Below are positions 37,928-48,050 of a stretch of DNA of 64,000 bases, piece by piece. Numbering within the stretch: position 1 is the stretch's first letter; every line of letters starts with the position of its first letter. This stretch comes from Burkholderiales bacterium (lineage in GTDB: Bacteria > Pseudomonadota > Gammaproteobacteria > Burkholderiales > Burkholderiaceae_C), in NCBI GenBank assembly GCA_016191525.1, contig JACPOK010000011.1, positions 1-64,000 on the forward strand, given 5' to 3'. The notes beneath the pieces are model-generated. The model made no database searches and was not told where the DNA came from. It saw nothing but the letters and a program-made list of their open reading frames with translations. The position numbers were made by a program, and so were the translations under genes.

Positions 37928-38550
37928 TTCTTTTCCCCGCCGATGGTGGTGGTGGAGCGAAGTTGCGCGGGCGGCTGCACGGCCGGCGCGGGCGCGCCGG
38001 GCTGCGCGGCAGCGGGCTTGGGCGAAAGCACGGCGCGCACGCGGCCGCCGGGCACGCCGGGCGCCGGGCTGGCGGTGCCGCCGTCCACGGTGAAGACGTC
38101 GCTGGTGTTGTCGTAGGTGATCAGGCTGCCCGTCATCTCGTCGGCCACCGTGGCGCCACGGTAGCGGCGCAGCTCGGCGCGCTTGATGAACTTCACCCGG
38201 TCGGCCTTGCCGTCGTATTCGATGGTTTCGGCCTCGCCCTCGATGAACTCATCCAGGCCTTCGCGCTTTTGCCGGTAGAACGCCTGCTTGCCGGGCTCGG
38301 CCGTCACCACGCCGTACTGGTAGCCCTCGGGGTCCTGCCGCACATCGACGCGGGCGCCGCGGATGACGATGGTGCCCTTGGTGATGACCACCCGGCCCGT
38401 GAAAACGCTGGTCTGCTTGAGGTCGTCGTAGCGCAGGGCGTCCGACTCGACGTTCATGGGCTTGGCGCTGTCGGCCTTTTCGGCGTGGGCGGTGCCCGCA
38501 AACAGGGCGCAGACCAGGGGCAGGAGGAGGGGGATGGAGGCTTGTTTCAT
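37924..38550 (-). CDS. lptA: LPS transport periplasmic protein LptA
   Basis: Signal peptide; [37 protein letters not shown]; adjacent to lptB/rpoN. Confidence 0.93.
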   Translation of the reverse strand: MKQASIPLLLPLVCALFAGTAHAEKADSAKPMNVESDALRYDDLKQTSVFTGRVVITKGTIVIRGARVDVRQDPEGYQYGVVTAEPGKQAFYRQKREGLDEFIEGEAETIEYDGKADRVKFIKRAELRRYRGATVADEMTGSLITYDNTSDVFTVDGGTASPAPGVPGGRVRAVLSPKPAAAQPGAPAPAVQPPAQLRSTTTIGGEKK

Positions 38551-38600
38551 AAAGGCACGAATCTTGCTGCTTATTGTAGCGGGCGATCGCGGGCGCCATG

Positions 38601-38627
38601 AAAAAAGCCCGCCGATGCGGGCTTTTC
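38601..38627. terminator. Intrinsic terminator
   Basis: AAAAAAGCCCGC-CGAT-GCGGGCTTTT between dsbA and lptA. Confidence 0.8.
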
Positions 38628-38645
38628 CGGTGCGGCCAGGCCACG

Positions 38646-39299
38646 TTATTTCGTCTTGCGCGCCTCGGCGATCAGGTAATCGGTGACCTGCAGCGCCCGG
38701 TCCATGTTGCCGGCCATGGTGCCATCGGTGTAGTAGCGCCCGGCAATGCCCAGGGCCGGGACGCCCTGCACCTTGAATGCGTCCTGCACCTGCGTTGCCT
38801 TGCGGGCCTTGGTGGATACCGAGAAGGAGTTGTACAGCTCCTGGAACTTGGCCTTGTCCAGCCCCTGCTTTTCGGCCCAGGCCACGATCGTGCCTTCCTT
38901 GTCGATCACGTTGTGGTCGGCGTGGATGGTGTTGAACACCTTGCCGTGCAGGTCATCGAGCTTGCCCATGGCTTCCAGCGTGTAGTACAGGCGCTGCTGC
39001 GGCACGAAGTCGTCGCGGAAGGCCACCGGCACGCGGCGCATGACGATGTCCGGCGGCAGCTTTTTGATCCAGTTGACCAGCTTGGGCTCGAACGCGTTGC
39101 AGTGCGGGCAGCTGTACCAGAAGAATTCGATCACCTCGATCTTGCCGGGCGGTGCTTCCACCGGCACCCGCTTGTCCAGCGAGATGTAGTCGGCGCCGTC
39201 TTCGGGCTTCTTGGGCTGGGCCCACACCGAACCCGGCAGCCCCAGGGCGGCCAGCGCCACCGTGCAGGCGGCGCCTGCGGAAAACTCGCGTCGATTCAT
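38646..39299 (-). CDS. dsbA: Thiol:disulfide interchange protein DsbA-like
   Basis: EFFWYSCPHCNAFEP active site; signal peptide. Confidence 0.93.
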   Translation of the reverse strand: MNRREFSAGAACTVALAALGLPGSVWAQPKKPEDGADYISLDKRVPVEAPPGKIEVIEFFWYSCPHCNAFEPKLVNWIKKLPPDIVMRRVPVAFRDDFVPQQRLYYTLEAMGKLDDLHGKVFNTIHADHNVIDKEGTIVAWAEKQGLDKAKFQELYNSFSVSTKARKATQVQDAFKVQGVPALGIAGRYYTDGTMAGNMDRALQVTDYLIAEARKTK

Positions 39300-39358
39300 T
39301 TCCTGTTCACTCCTTGAGACGGTCTGAGCAGCGGGGCGGCCGAAGGTTCCGGGCCCGC

Positions 39359-40039
39359 TCAACGCTGCACGCGCACCAGCGCGGTTTCCACGCCGCCGGC
39401 TTCCAGTTTTTCCTTGCTGCGGTCGGCCTCATCCTTCTTCTCGAAGGGGCCCACCCGCACCCGGAACACCTGGCGGCCGGACTGCTCGCGCTCGGTCACC
39501 TTGGCCTCTATGCCCATCAGCGACAGCTTGGCGCGCTGCGACTCGGCGTCTTCAGGCGTGCGGAAGGCGCCGGCCTGCACGAAATACAGGAACGGGTCGG
39601 CGCCGGGGGTGGCCGATTTGGCGGCCGCCAGTTCACCAATGGGGTCGGCGCCAGGCGCCTTAGCCACGGGCTTGGCCGGTGCGCTCGCCGCGGCGGCAGC
39701 AGGAGCCGGTTTGGCGGCGGGCGTCCCGCCCACCACGGCAGGCGCCACCAGCGGGCCGGAAGCCGAGCCCGCGGGCGGGGTGGCGATGATGCCGGGCGCC
39801 GGCGCCAGCGGCTTGGCCGGGTTCTTGCCGTACAGCGGCGCGTTGGGATCCCAGTCCTTGTTCTTGCGCGACTCGGCCGCGTCCTGTTCGGGGGTGCGGC
39901 CCTGGCCCTTGTTGAGGAAGGGAACAGGCACCTTGGTCACGTAGACGGCCACGGCCAGCGCGGCGGCCAGGCCCAGCACCACGCCGATGATGACGCCCAC
40001 GATCACGGAGCCGCGTTGATGTTTCATCGTCTGTTTCAC
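39359..40039 (-). CDS. SPOR-domain membrane protein
   Basis: N-terminal TM, Ala/Pro-rich linker, C-terminal [26 protein letters not shown]...[14 protein letters not shown]. Confidence 0.85.
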   Translation of the reverse strand: MKQTMKHQRGSVIVGVIIGVVLGLAAALAVAVYVTKVPVPFLNKGQGRTPEQDAAESRKNKDWDPNAPLYGKNPAKPLAPAPGIIATPPAGSASGPLVAPAVVGGTPAAKPAPAAAAASAPAKPVAKAPGADPIGELAAAKSATPGADPFLYFVQAGAFRTPEDAESQRAKLSLMGIEAKVTEREQSGRQVFRVRVGPFEKKDEADRSKEKLEAGGVETALVRVQR

Positions 40040-41709
40040 ATTTTTTGCGGTGCGCTGACACCGAGAACTTGCAGGCCATTGTGCAACACCTGCGCGGTGG
40101 CGGCGACCAGCGCCAGCCGGGCCTTTTTCACGGCTTCGTCGTCCACCAGGATGCGCTCGGCATCATAGTAGCTGTGGTACGCCGCGGCCAGCTCGCGCAG
40201 GTAGAAGGTGACGTCGTGCGGCGCGAAGTCCTGCGCGGCGGCGCTGAGCATGTCGGGGTACCTGGCCAGCAGCAGCATCAGGGCCATGGCCTGCGGGCTT
40301 TGCAGCGGCGCCAGGCCGGCGGCTTTCAGCGAGGCGGCGTCGCCGCCCCAGGCGGCGAGCACCGAGCAGATGCGCGCATGGGCGTACTGCACGTAGTACA
40401 CCGGGTTGTCGTTGTTCTGGGCCAGGGCCAGGTCGATGTCGAAGATGTACTCGGTGTCCGGCTTGCGCGAAAGCAGGAAGAAGCGCACCGCGTCCTTGCT
40501 GGTCCATTCGATCAGGTCGCGCAGCGTCACGTAGCTGCCGGCGCGCTTGGAAATCTTCACTTCCTCGCCGCCGCGCATCACCCGCACCATGGTGTGCAGC
40601 ACGTAGTCGGGGTAGCCCGTGGGGATGCCGACGTTGGCCGCCTGCAGCCCGGCGCGCACCCGCGCGATGGTGCCGTGGTGGTCCGTGCCCTGGATGTTGA
40701 CCACCTTGTGGAAGCCGCGCTCCCACTTGGCGATGTGGTACGCCACGTCGGGCACGAAGTAGGTGTAGCTGCCGTCGCCCTTGCGCATCACCCGGTCCTT
40801 GTCGTCGCCGTAGTCGGTGGACTTCAGCCACAGCGCGCCGTCCTGCTCGTAGGTCTTGCCGGCTTCCTGCAGCTTCTTCACGGCCGCCTCCACCTTGCCG
40901 CTGGTGTACAGGCTGGACTCCAGGTAGTAGTTGTCGAACTTCACCTGGAAGGCCTTCAGGTCCAGGTCCTGCTCGTGGCGCAGGTAGGCGACGGCGAATT
41001 CACGCATGCCGTCAATGTCCTGCGCATCGCCGCTGGCCGTGAACTCGCGGTCATCGGCCTTCACGGTTTTCTTCGCCATGAAGTCGTCGGCGATGTCCTT
41101 GATGTAGTCGCCGTTGTAGGCCGCCTCGGGCCAGCCGGCATCGCCCGGCTTCATGCCCTTGACCCGCATCTGGGTCGAGTTGGCCAGCGTGGCGATCTGC
41201 ACGCCCGCGTCGTTGTAATAGAACTCGCGGTACACGTCCCAGCCCTGGGTGGCGAACAGGCTGGAGATGGCGTCGCCCAGCGCCGCCTGGCGCCCGTGGC
41301 CCACGTGCAGCGGGCCGGTGGGGTTGGCCGAAACGAATTCCACCAGCACGCGCTGGCCGTTGGACTGCTGCGTGCCAAAAGCTTGCCCGGCCTGCAGCAC
41401 TTCGCTGACGACTTGCTGCTTGGCCTCGGGCTTGAGCCGGATGTTGATGAAGCCGGGGCCGGCGATGTCGATGTCCTGCACCCAGCGGCGAAACGGCGCG
41501 GTTTCCAGCAGCGCCGCGCGCAACTCTTCCGCCACCTGGCGCGGGTTCTTTTTCAGCGGCTTGGCCAGTTGCATGGCGGCGGTGGAGGCAAAGTCACCAT
41601 GGGCAGCGACCTTGGGCGATTCGAACGCGGCCTTGCCGCCCGCATCGGGGGAAAGCTTTTCCAGCTCCGCAGCCAGGCTGCCGAGCAATTCTTGTTTCAC
41701 GAGGAGCAT
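40036..41709 (-). CDS. argS: Arginyl-tRNA synthetase
   Basis: [25 protein letters not shown] (HIGH-type), [15 protein letters not shown]. Confidence 0.97.
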   Translation of the reverse strand: MLLVKQELLGSLAAELEKLSPDAGGKAAFESPKVAAHGDFASTAAMQLAKPLKKNPRQVAEELRAALLETAPFRRWVQDIDIAGPGFINIRLKPEAKQQVVSEVLQAGQAFGTQQSNGQRVLVEFVSANPTGPLHVGHGRQAALGDAISSLFATQGWDVYREFYYNDAGVQIATLANSTQMRVKGMKPGDAGWPEAAYNGDYIKDIADDFMAKKTVKADDREFTASGDAQDIDGMREFAVAYLRHEQDLDLKAFQVKFDNYYLESSLYTSGKVEAAVKKLQEAGKTYEQDGALWLKSTDYGDDKDRVMRKGDGSYTYFVPDVAYHIAKWERGFHKVVNIQGTDHHGTIARVRAGLQAANVGIPTGYPDYVLHTMVRVMRGGEEVKISKRAGSYVTLRDLIEWTSKDAVRFFLLSRKPDTEYIFDIDLALAQNNDNPVYYVQYAHARICSVLAAWGGDAASLKAAGLAPLQSPQAMALMLLLARYPDMLSAAAQDFAPHDVTFYLRELAAAYHSYYDAERILVDDEAVKKARLALVAATAQVLHNGLQVLGVSAPQKM

Positions 41710-41810
41710 GGGGGGATTTTACGGGGCGGGGTCAGCGCGGTTGGCGGCTGGCCCGTTATGTGCTGGAATCCACCGAGGATTTGATTGACCCCACCTACCG
41801 AGGAAATTCC

Positions 41811-42212
41811 ATGAACAAGCTTCTTTCCGTGCTCGCCCTGGGCCTGGCCCTGTCCACCGGCGGCGCGTTTGCCGCCAGCCATGCGGGCGCCCCGATGGCC
41901 GCCGACGCCAAGAAGCCCGCCGCGGCCGCCATGGGCGGCTGTGATGCCCAGGCCGCCGAGAAGAAGCTCGCCGGCGCCGCCAAGACCAGCTTCCTCAAGA
42001 AGTGCAATGCCGACGCCGGCCCGGCCACCTGCGATGCGCAGGCTGTCGACAAGAAGCTCGCCGGTGCCGCCAAGACCAGCTTCCTGAAGAAGTGCAATGC
42101 CGATGCGGGCCCGTCCGCCTGCGAAACCCAGGCCACCGAAAAGAAGCTGGCCGGCGCCGCCAAGACCAGCTTCATGAAGAAGTGCGACGCTGACGCGGCC
42201 GCCAAGAAGTAA
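41811..42212 (+). CDS. Secreted protein with three PsiF-like repeats
   Basis: Signal peptide; CDAQAAEKKLAGAAKTSFLKKCNADAGPAT repeated three times. Confidence 0.85.
   Translation: MNKLLSVLALGLALSTGGAFAASHAGAPMAADAKKPAAAAMGGCDAQAAEKKLAGAAKTSFLKKCNADAGPATCDAQAVDKKLAGAAKTSFLKKCNADAGPSACETQATEKKLAGAAKTSFMKKCDADAAAKK
41940..42209 (+). repeat. Three 90-bp tandem coding repeats
   Basis: Near-identical DNA units starting at about 41940, 42030 and 42120. Confidence 0.85.
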
Positions 42213-42215
42213 TCG

Positions 42216-42668
42216 TTATTTGCCGAAGCCGCGTGCCAGGAACACCGCGGCCAGCGGGATCACGGCCACCAGGTGGGCCTCGACCATCACCAGCCGGCGC
42301 GCCAGCCGCACCTGGTCGGCTGACGGCAGGGCACCGCTGGCGCGCAGTTCACGCCGCCAGCGGATGAACATCAGCGTGGGCTTGATCGAGATCAGCCCCA
42401 CCGCGATGAACAGCGCGAGCTTCAGGTGCAGCAGCGGGTTGCTCCAGTACCAGCCCATGCCCTTGGCGCCCAGCCAGGTGCGCAGGAAACCGGTGGCCAG
42501 CACGGCGACGGCCGCGATGGCGTAGATCGCATCCACCTTGGCCAGGCGCTCGACCACCTGCGGATTGATCCATTCCGGGCGGCACAGCGCCGCCTCGCTG
42601 GCGAGAAAGACCACCAGCGTCAGGATGGCCAGGAAATGGGCGTAGGCCAGCAGGGCTTCCTGGGTCAT
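42216..42668 (-). CDS. DUF2214-like membrane protein
   Basis: MTQEALLAYAHFLAILTLVVFLASEAALCRPEWINPQVVERLAKVDAIYAIAAVAVLATGFLR. Confidence 0.8.
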   Translation of the reverse strand: MTQEALLAYAHFLAILTLVVFLASEAALCRPEWINPQVVERLAKVDAIYAIAAVAVLATGFLRTWLGAKGMGWYWSNPLLHLKLALFIAVGLISIKPTLMFIRWRRELRASGALPSADQVRLARRLVMVEAHLVAVIPLAAVFLARGFGK

Positions 42669-43588
42669 GGGTGTCCCCTCCAGAATTCGGGTTGGCTGTA
42701 GGTGTGCTTGAGGAAGTCGATCCACAGGCGCACCCGCAGGGGCAGGTGCTTGCGCTGGGGAAAGACGGCATAGATGCCGTTGGGCGGTGCGGCGAAGGCG
42801 CCCAGCACCTCGGTCAGGCGGCCAGCGGCGATCTCGCTTTCCACCTCCCAGGTGCTGCGCCAGGCGATGCCGTAGCCGGCCAGGCACCAGTCGTGCAGCA
42901 CCTGGCCGTCGGAGCAGTCCAGCGGGCCGCCCGCCTTCAGGTGCACCACCTCGTCGCCGTCGGCCTTGGGAACGCGGAATGCCCAGCCCCGGGTTTGCGA
43001 TGCATCGCTGGTGAGCGTGAGGCAATCGAATTTGGCCAGGTCGTTGGGATGCTGGGGCGTGCCGTGCCGCTTGAGGTAATCGGGCGTGGCCACGCACATG
43101 CGCCGGTTGTCGGCCATGCGCACGCTGACCAGCGACGAATCCGGCAGGTCGCCGACGCGCACCGCGCAATCCACGCCCTCGCCCGCCAGGTCCACCACGC
43201 GGTCGGAAAGGTTCAGCGAGATCGTCACGTCGGCATGCAGTTCGCGAAAGCGCGGCACCAGCGGAGCCACATGGCGGCGCCCGAACCCGGCCGGCGCGGT
43301 GATGCGCAAATGCCCGCTGGCCTTGACGCCGCCGGCGCTGACGCTGGCCTCGGCGTTGGCCATGTCGGCCAGCAGCCGCTGGCAATCCTCCAGGAAGGCA
43401 CTGCCTTCGTGGGTGAGCGTGATGCGCCGGGTGGTGCGCACCAGCAGCTTCACGCCCAGCCGCTCTTCCAGCGCGTCAAGCCGCCGGCCCATGATGGCGG
43501 GGGCCACGCCCTCGGCCTTGGCGGCGGCTGTCAGGCTGCCCTTGGTGGCGACCGAGACAAAGGATTCAAGCTGCTTGAGTTTGTCCAT
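42665..43588 (-). CDS. LysR-family transcriptional regulator
   Basis: KLKQLESFVSVATKGSLTAAAKAEGVAPAIMGRRLDALEERLGVKLLVRTTRRITLTHEG. Confidence 0.93.
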   Translation of the reverse strand: MDKLKQLESFVSVATKGSLTAAAKAEGVAPAIMGRRLDALEERLGVKLLVRTTRRITLTHEGSAFLEDCQRLLADMANAEASVSAGGVKASGHLRITAPAGFGRRHVAPLVPRFRELHADVTISLNLSDRVVDLAGEGVDCAVRVGDLPDSSLVSVRMADNRRMCVATPDYLKRHGTPQHPNDLAKFDCLTLTSDASQTRGWAFRVPKADGDEVVHLKAGGPLDCSDGQVLHDWCLAGYGIAWRSTWEVESEIAAGRLTEVLGAFAAPPNGIYAVFPQRKHLPLRVRLWIDFLKHTYSQPEFWRGHP

Positions 43589-43660
43589 TGCCGCACATTA
43601 TGTGTGCGCAAGTCAAAGATCAAGCGGGTTTTTCGCCGATTGCGCACTCAAGCGCGGCAA

Positions 43661-44641
43661 TTACTCGGCCTTGATCTTCGCCGCCTGGATGACCTTGCCC
43701 CATTTTTCCTGTTCCGCGCGCTGGAAGGCGGCCAGCTTTTCCGGGCCGCCGCCCACCGGGATGGCGCCCAGGTCGGTGAGCCGCTTCGCCACGGCCGGCT
43801 TCTTCAAGGCCGCATCCACCTCGGCGGAAAGGCGCCTCACCACCTCGGGCGGCGTGCCGCCGGGCGCGTACAGCGCATACCAGGACGAGGCCTCGAAATC
43901 CTTCATGCCCAGCGCCTCGGCCATGGTCGGCACCTCGGGGTAGTCGGGCAGGCGCTGCGCCGTGGTGACAGCCAGCATGCGCAGCTTGCCGCTTTTGACA
44001 AAGGGCGTGCTGGTCAGCAGCGTGTCGAACATCAGCTGTACCTGGCCGGCCACCACGTCGGCGATGGCCGGGCCCGAGCCCTTGTAGGGAATGTGCGTCA
44101 TGAAAGTGCCCGTGCGGTACTTGAAGTATTCCGGCACCAGGTGCGAGGAGCCGCCGTTGCCGGCCGAGGCGAAGTTCACCTTGCCGGGATTCGCCTTGAG
44201 GTGGGCCACGAACTCAGGAATGGTCTTGACGGGCAGCGACTGCGGGTTGACCACCACCACGATCGGTACCGTGACCACCAGGGACACGGGAGCGAAATCC
44301 TTGTTGGCGTCGTACGGGATCTTCTCGTGCAGCCGCGGGTTGATCGCCATGGTGCCGATGCTGGCCATCATCAGCGTGTAGCCGTCGGCCGGTGCCCGTG
44401 CGGCCTCGGTCACGCCGATGAAGCCGTGCGCGCCGGCGCGGTTTTCCACGATGACAGAGGTTTTCAGCGACTCTGCGATGGCCTGCCCGATGACGCGGGC
44501 GGTGATGTCGGTCGGGCCGCCGGCCGGGAACGGCACCACGATGCGGATCGGCTTGGCGGGCCAGGCGCCTTGCGCCACGGCCGTGCCAGCGGCCAGGGCC
44601 GTGAAGGCGGCCGCGGCCACGCGTTTGCGGAAGGCATTCAT
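43661..44641 (-). CDS. Bug-family substrate-binding protein
   Basis: WPAKPIRIVVPFPAGGPTDITARVIGQ, VIVENRAGAHGFIG. Confidence 0.93.
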   Translation of the reverse strand: MNAFRKRVAAAAFTALAAGTAVAQGAWPAKPIRIVVPFPAGGPTDITARVIGQAIAESLKTSVIVENRAGAHGFIGVTEAARAPADGYTLMMASIGTMAINPRLHEKIPYDANKDFAPVSLVVTVPIVVVVNPQSLPVKTIPEFVAHLKANPGKVNFASAGNGGSSHLVPEYFKYRTGTFMTHIPYKGSGPAIADVVAGQVQLMFDTLLTSTPFVKSGKLRMLAVTTAQRLPDYPEVPTMAEALGMKDFEASSWYALYAPGGTPPEVVRRLSAEVDAALKKPAVAKRLTDLGAIPVGGGPEKLAAFQRAEQEKWGKVIQAAKIKAE

Positions 44642-45831
44642 TTCTCGTCTCCTCGTATCGTCTTGCTGGATTGCATGCCGCTGATCTGGCTTTCGCTGTA
44701 GCCGGCTTCATGCAGCAGTTGGCGGGTGTGTTCGCCCAGCCGCGGCGGGTTCAGCCGCACGCCGGGACGCCGACCGCCCAGGGTGAGGGGCAGCAGCGGC
44801 ACGCGCGTTTCGCGCCCGTCGGGCAGCGTCAGCGGCGCCAGGCCGCCGGTGCCGTTGAGGTGCGGGTCGTCGAACAGGTCCTGTGGCCGGGTGATGGGCG
44901 CGAACGGCAGCGCATGCTGCTCGAACACCGCGGCGAGTTCGCCAGCGCTGTGGCCGGCCAGGCGCGAGCGCAGGATGGGCATCATCCATTCGCGCGCGCG
45001 CACCCTGTCGTTGTTGGTGGCCAGGCGCGGGTCGCCCTTGAGCTCATCCAGCCCGAAGGCCTCGCAGAACAGCGCCCATTGCGTATCGCTGACCACGGCC
45101 AGGAAGATCTGTTCGCCGTCCTTCACGCTGAACACGTCGTACACGGCCCAGGCCGAGATGCGGCTGGGCATGGGATCGGCGGCCTTGCCGGTGACGGCGA
45201 ACTGCATCATGTGCTGCGCCACCAGGAACACGTTGTTCTCGAACAGAGCGCTCTGCACTTCCTGGCCGCGGCCGGTCTTCTCGCGCTGGGCCAGCGCGGC
45301 CATCGCGCCGATGGCGCCGAACATGCCGCCCATGATGTCGTTGACGCTGGTGCCCGCGCGCAGCGGGTCGCCGGCGCGGCCGGTCATGTAGGCCAGGCCG
45401 CCCATCATCTGCACCACTTCGTCCAGCGCCGTGCGGTGGTCGTACGGGCCGGGCAAAAAGCCCTTGTGGCTGACGTAGATGAGGCGCGGGTTGAGCTTGC
45501 TGAGCGAGGCGTAGTCCAGCCCCAGCTTCCTCATGGTGCCGGGCTTGAAGTTCTCGCTCACGATGTCGGCGGTGGCCACCAGGCGCAGCGCAGCCTCGCG
45601 GCCTTCGGGCTGCTGCAGGTCCAGCGCGATGCTCTTCTTGTTGCGGTTGAACATGGAGAAGAAACCCGCCCCCGAACCCAGCAGCTTGCGCGTGTTGTCG
45701 CCTGCCAGCGGCTCGACCTTGATCACTTCTGCGCCCAGGTCGGCCAGCACCATGCCGCAGGTGGGGCCCATGACCATGTGGGTGAATTCGACCACGCGCA
45801 CGCCGGCGTACGGCAATTGCTTTTCATCCAT
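44638..45831 (-). CDS. CaiB/BaiF family CoA transferase
   Basis: GVRVVEFTHMVMGPTCGMVLADLGAEVIKVEPLAGDNTR. Confidence 0.93.
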   Translation of the reverse strand: MDEKQLPYAGVRVVEFTHMVMGPTCGMVLADLGAEVIKVEPLAGDNTRKLLGSGAGFFSMFNRNKKSIALDLQQPEGREAALRLVATADIVSENFKPGTMRKLGLDYASLSKLNPRLIYVSHKGFLPGPYDHRTALDEVVQMMGGLAYMTGRAGDPLRAGTSVNDIMGGMFGAIGAMAALAQREKTGRGQEVQSALFENNVFLVAQHMMQFAVTGKAADPMPSRISAWAVYDVFSVKDGEQIFLAVVSDTQWALFCEAFGLDELKGDPRLATNNDRVRAREWMMPILRSRLAGHSAGELAAVFEQHALPFAPITRPQDLFDDPHLNGTGGLAPLTLPDGRETRVPLLPLTLGGRRPGVRLNPPRLGEHTRQLLHEAGYSESQISGMQSSKTIRGDEK

Positions 45832-46753
45832 GCACGGCCCCCTGCTTCCAGCCCATGGGCAGGCCGGCCTCGGGCGTCATGCCATAGACCGGCTCACCGG
45901 GCAGCCCGGCGATCAGCGGCGCGCGGGCAGCAATGAGTTTTTGCAGGTCGATGCCGGTGGCCACGCCCATGGCCTCGAACATGAACACCAGGTCTTCAGT
46001 CACCACGTTGCCGGAGGCGCCCGGCGCGTAGGGGCAGCCGCCCAGCCCGCCCATCGACGAGTCGAAGGTGCGCACGCCCACGTCGTAGGCCGCAAGGCAG
46101 TTGGCCAGGCCGAGTCCCCGGGTGTTGTGCATGTGGGCGGCACCGGTGCGCCCGCCAATGGCGGCCCGCACCTTGTTGAACAGCCTGCGCACCTGCGCCG
46201 GGTTGGCCATGCCGGTGGTGTCCGACAGGCCCGACTCGTCGGCGCCGGCGGCGATGCATTCAGCCGCCAGCCGCACCACGTCGTCCTCGGCCACTTCGCC
46301 CTGGAGGGTGCAGCCGAACGCCGTGGAAATGTTGGCCTCGACCTTCACGTGCGGCGCGCGCTCGTTGCGCAGGGCAACGATGCTGCGCACTTCAACGAGC
46401 ATGTCCTCGCGCGTCTTGCGCACGTTGGCCAGTGAATGGGCGGCGCTCGCGGACACCGGAATGGTGAGCTTCATCGCGCCGGCTTCGATGGCCGCCTGCG
46501 CGCCGCGCACGTTCGGCACCAGCGCGATCACCATGAGGCCGGGAAGCGTGAGCGCGTGCCGCACCACGCCGGCCGCGTCGGCCATCTGCGGCAGCAGCCT
46601 GGCCGGCACGAACGAGGCCACCTCGATCTCGCGCACGCCCGCGGCGTGCAACGCGTTGATCCACCGCAGCTTGTCCGCCGTGGCCATGGTGGCCTTGACC
46701 GACTGCAGGCCGTCGCGCGGCCCAACCTCACTGATCAGTACTTTGGGATTCAT
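45824..46753 (-). CDS. Hydroxymethylglutaryl-CoA lyase-like protein
   Basis: ISEVGPRDGLQSVKA, GLSDTTGMANPAQV, HMHNTRGLGLAN, GGLGGCPYAPGASGNVVTEDL. Confidence 0.9.
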   Translation of the reverse strand: MNPKVLISEVGPRDGLQSVKATMATADKLRWINALHAAGVREIEVASFVPARLLPQMADAAGVVRHALTLPGLMVIALVPNVRGAQAAIEAGAMKLTIPVSASAAHSLANVRKTREDMLVEVRSIVALRNERAPHVKVEANISTAFGCTLQGEVAEDDVVRLAAECIAAGADESGLSDTTGMANPAQVRRLFNKVRAAIGGRTGAAHMHNTRGLGLANCLAAYDVGVRTFDSSMGGLGGCPYAPGASGNVVTEDLVFMFEAMGVATGIDLQKLIAARAPLIAGLPGEPVYGMTPEAGLPMGWKQGAVHG

Positions 46754-46838
46754 GGCTTGCATTCTGTAAGATAGAACGATATTCTCTCTGTTGAAATAAT
46801 GACGCGATGCGTCCCTGCTGTCAAACCCAGGAGTTTTC

Positions 46839-47567
46839 ATGCCCCGCAAGGCCCAGAACGAATCGGTGGCCGATGCCCATGCCGCCCCCGGCGGCGCGGC
46901 GGCGGTGGACCGCGCACTGTCGCTGGTGTCGGCCTTCCGCACCGGCGACGCGGCGCTGACCCTGGCCGAGCTGGCCGCGCGCACCCAGCTCTACAAGAGC
47001 ACGGTGCTGCGCATGCTGGCCTCGCTGGAGCACGCGCGGCTGGTGCAGAAGCTGGAGGACGGCCGTTACGCGCTGGGCGCCGAGGTGGCGCGGCTGCACG
47101 GCATCTACGCCGCCTCGTTCTCGCTGGACCGGGTGGTGCTGCCGGTGTTGAAGACCCTGGTGGCGCGCACCGGCGAAAGCGCGGCCTACCACGTGCGGCA
47201 GGGCGAGGCGAGGCTGTGCCTGTACCGGGTGGATTCACCCCACCCCATCCGCGACCACATCCGGGCGGGCGACATCCTGCCGGCCGACCGCGGCACCGGC
47301 GCCCGGGTGCTGGCCGCGTTCGACCCGGTGCGCAGCAAGGGGGCGGCCGCGCGCGACCGGAAGTTGTTCGCCGCCATCCGCGAGCACGGCTACTACGCCG
47401 CCAGCGGCGACCGTCTTGCCGAGGTGGCAGGCATCTCCGCGCCGGTGTTCCATGCGGACGGCAGCGTGGCCGCCGCGGTGACGCTCACCATGCCCACGCA
47501 CCGCTACGAGCAGCGCTATACCAAGCCGGTGCTGGAGGCGGCGCGCGCACTCAGCGGGCAGGTCTAG
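46839..47567 (+). CDS. IclR-family transcriptional regulator
   Basis: LTLAELAARTQLYKSTVLRMLASLEHARLVQKLEDGRYALG. Confidence 0.92.
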   Translation: MPRKAQNESVADAHAAPGGAAAVDRALSLVSAFRTGDAALTLAELAARTQLYKSTVLRMLASLEHARLVQKLEDGRYALGAEVARLHGIYAASFSLDRVVLPVLKTLVARTGESAAYHVRQGEARLCLYRVDSPHPIRDHIRAGDILPADRGTGARVLAAFDPVRSKGAAARDRKLFAAIREHGYYAASGDRLAEVAGISAPVFHADGSVAAAVTLTMPTHRYEQRYTKPVLEAARALSGQV

Positions 47568-47574
47568 GCTGGGC

Positions 47575-48045
47575 CTACTTGAGCGGCACCACGGTGCCGG
47601 CGGGCAAGGGCACGGCCGTGACGCTGTTCTGCGGCGAGCCTTCGATCACGCGGTCGGAATAGGTGAGGTAGACCAGCGCATTGCGCTTGGTGTCCACCAT
47701 GCGCACCACGCGCAGCTTCTTGAACACCAGCGAGATGCGCTCGCTGAACATCTCCTCCTGCTTTTCCAGCTTGCCCGGGAAGGTGATGGGGCCGGTCTGG
47801 CGGCAGGCGATGGAAGCCTCGGCCTTGTCCTCGGCCAGGCCCAGGGCGCCCTTGATGCCGCCGGTCTTGGCGCGCGACACATAGCAGGTGACGCCGCCGA
47901 CCTTGGGGTCGTCGTAGGCATCGACCACGATCTTGTGGTCGGGCCCGATCAGCTTGAACACGGTGTCCACTTCGCCGATCGGCTCGCCGCCGGCGCGGCC
48001 GCAAGCGGCCAGCGCCAGCACCACGGGCAGCAGGTAACGGTTCAT
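47575..48045 (-). CDS. creA: CreA-family protein
   Basis: [44 protein letters not shown]. Confidence 0.92.
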   Translation of the reverse strand: MNRYLLPVVLALAACGRAGGEPIGEVDTVFKLIGPDHKIVVDAYDDPKVGGVTCYVSRAKTGGIKGALGLAEDKAEASIACRQTGPITFPGKLEKQEEMFSERISLVFKKLRVVRMVDTKRNALVYLTYSDRVIEGSPQNSVTAVPLPAGTVVPLK

Positions 48046-48050
48046 GCGGC

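Noticed and set aside
41940-42209. Tandem 90-bp repeats as a possible CRISPR array
   Set aside because: No spacers; repeats are coding and in frame within a signal-peptide protein.
46763-46838. AGAACGATATTCT as a defined IclR operator
   Set aside because: Only 4-bp arms; too weak to list as a feature, mentioned only as context.
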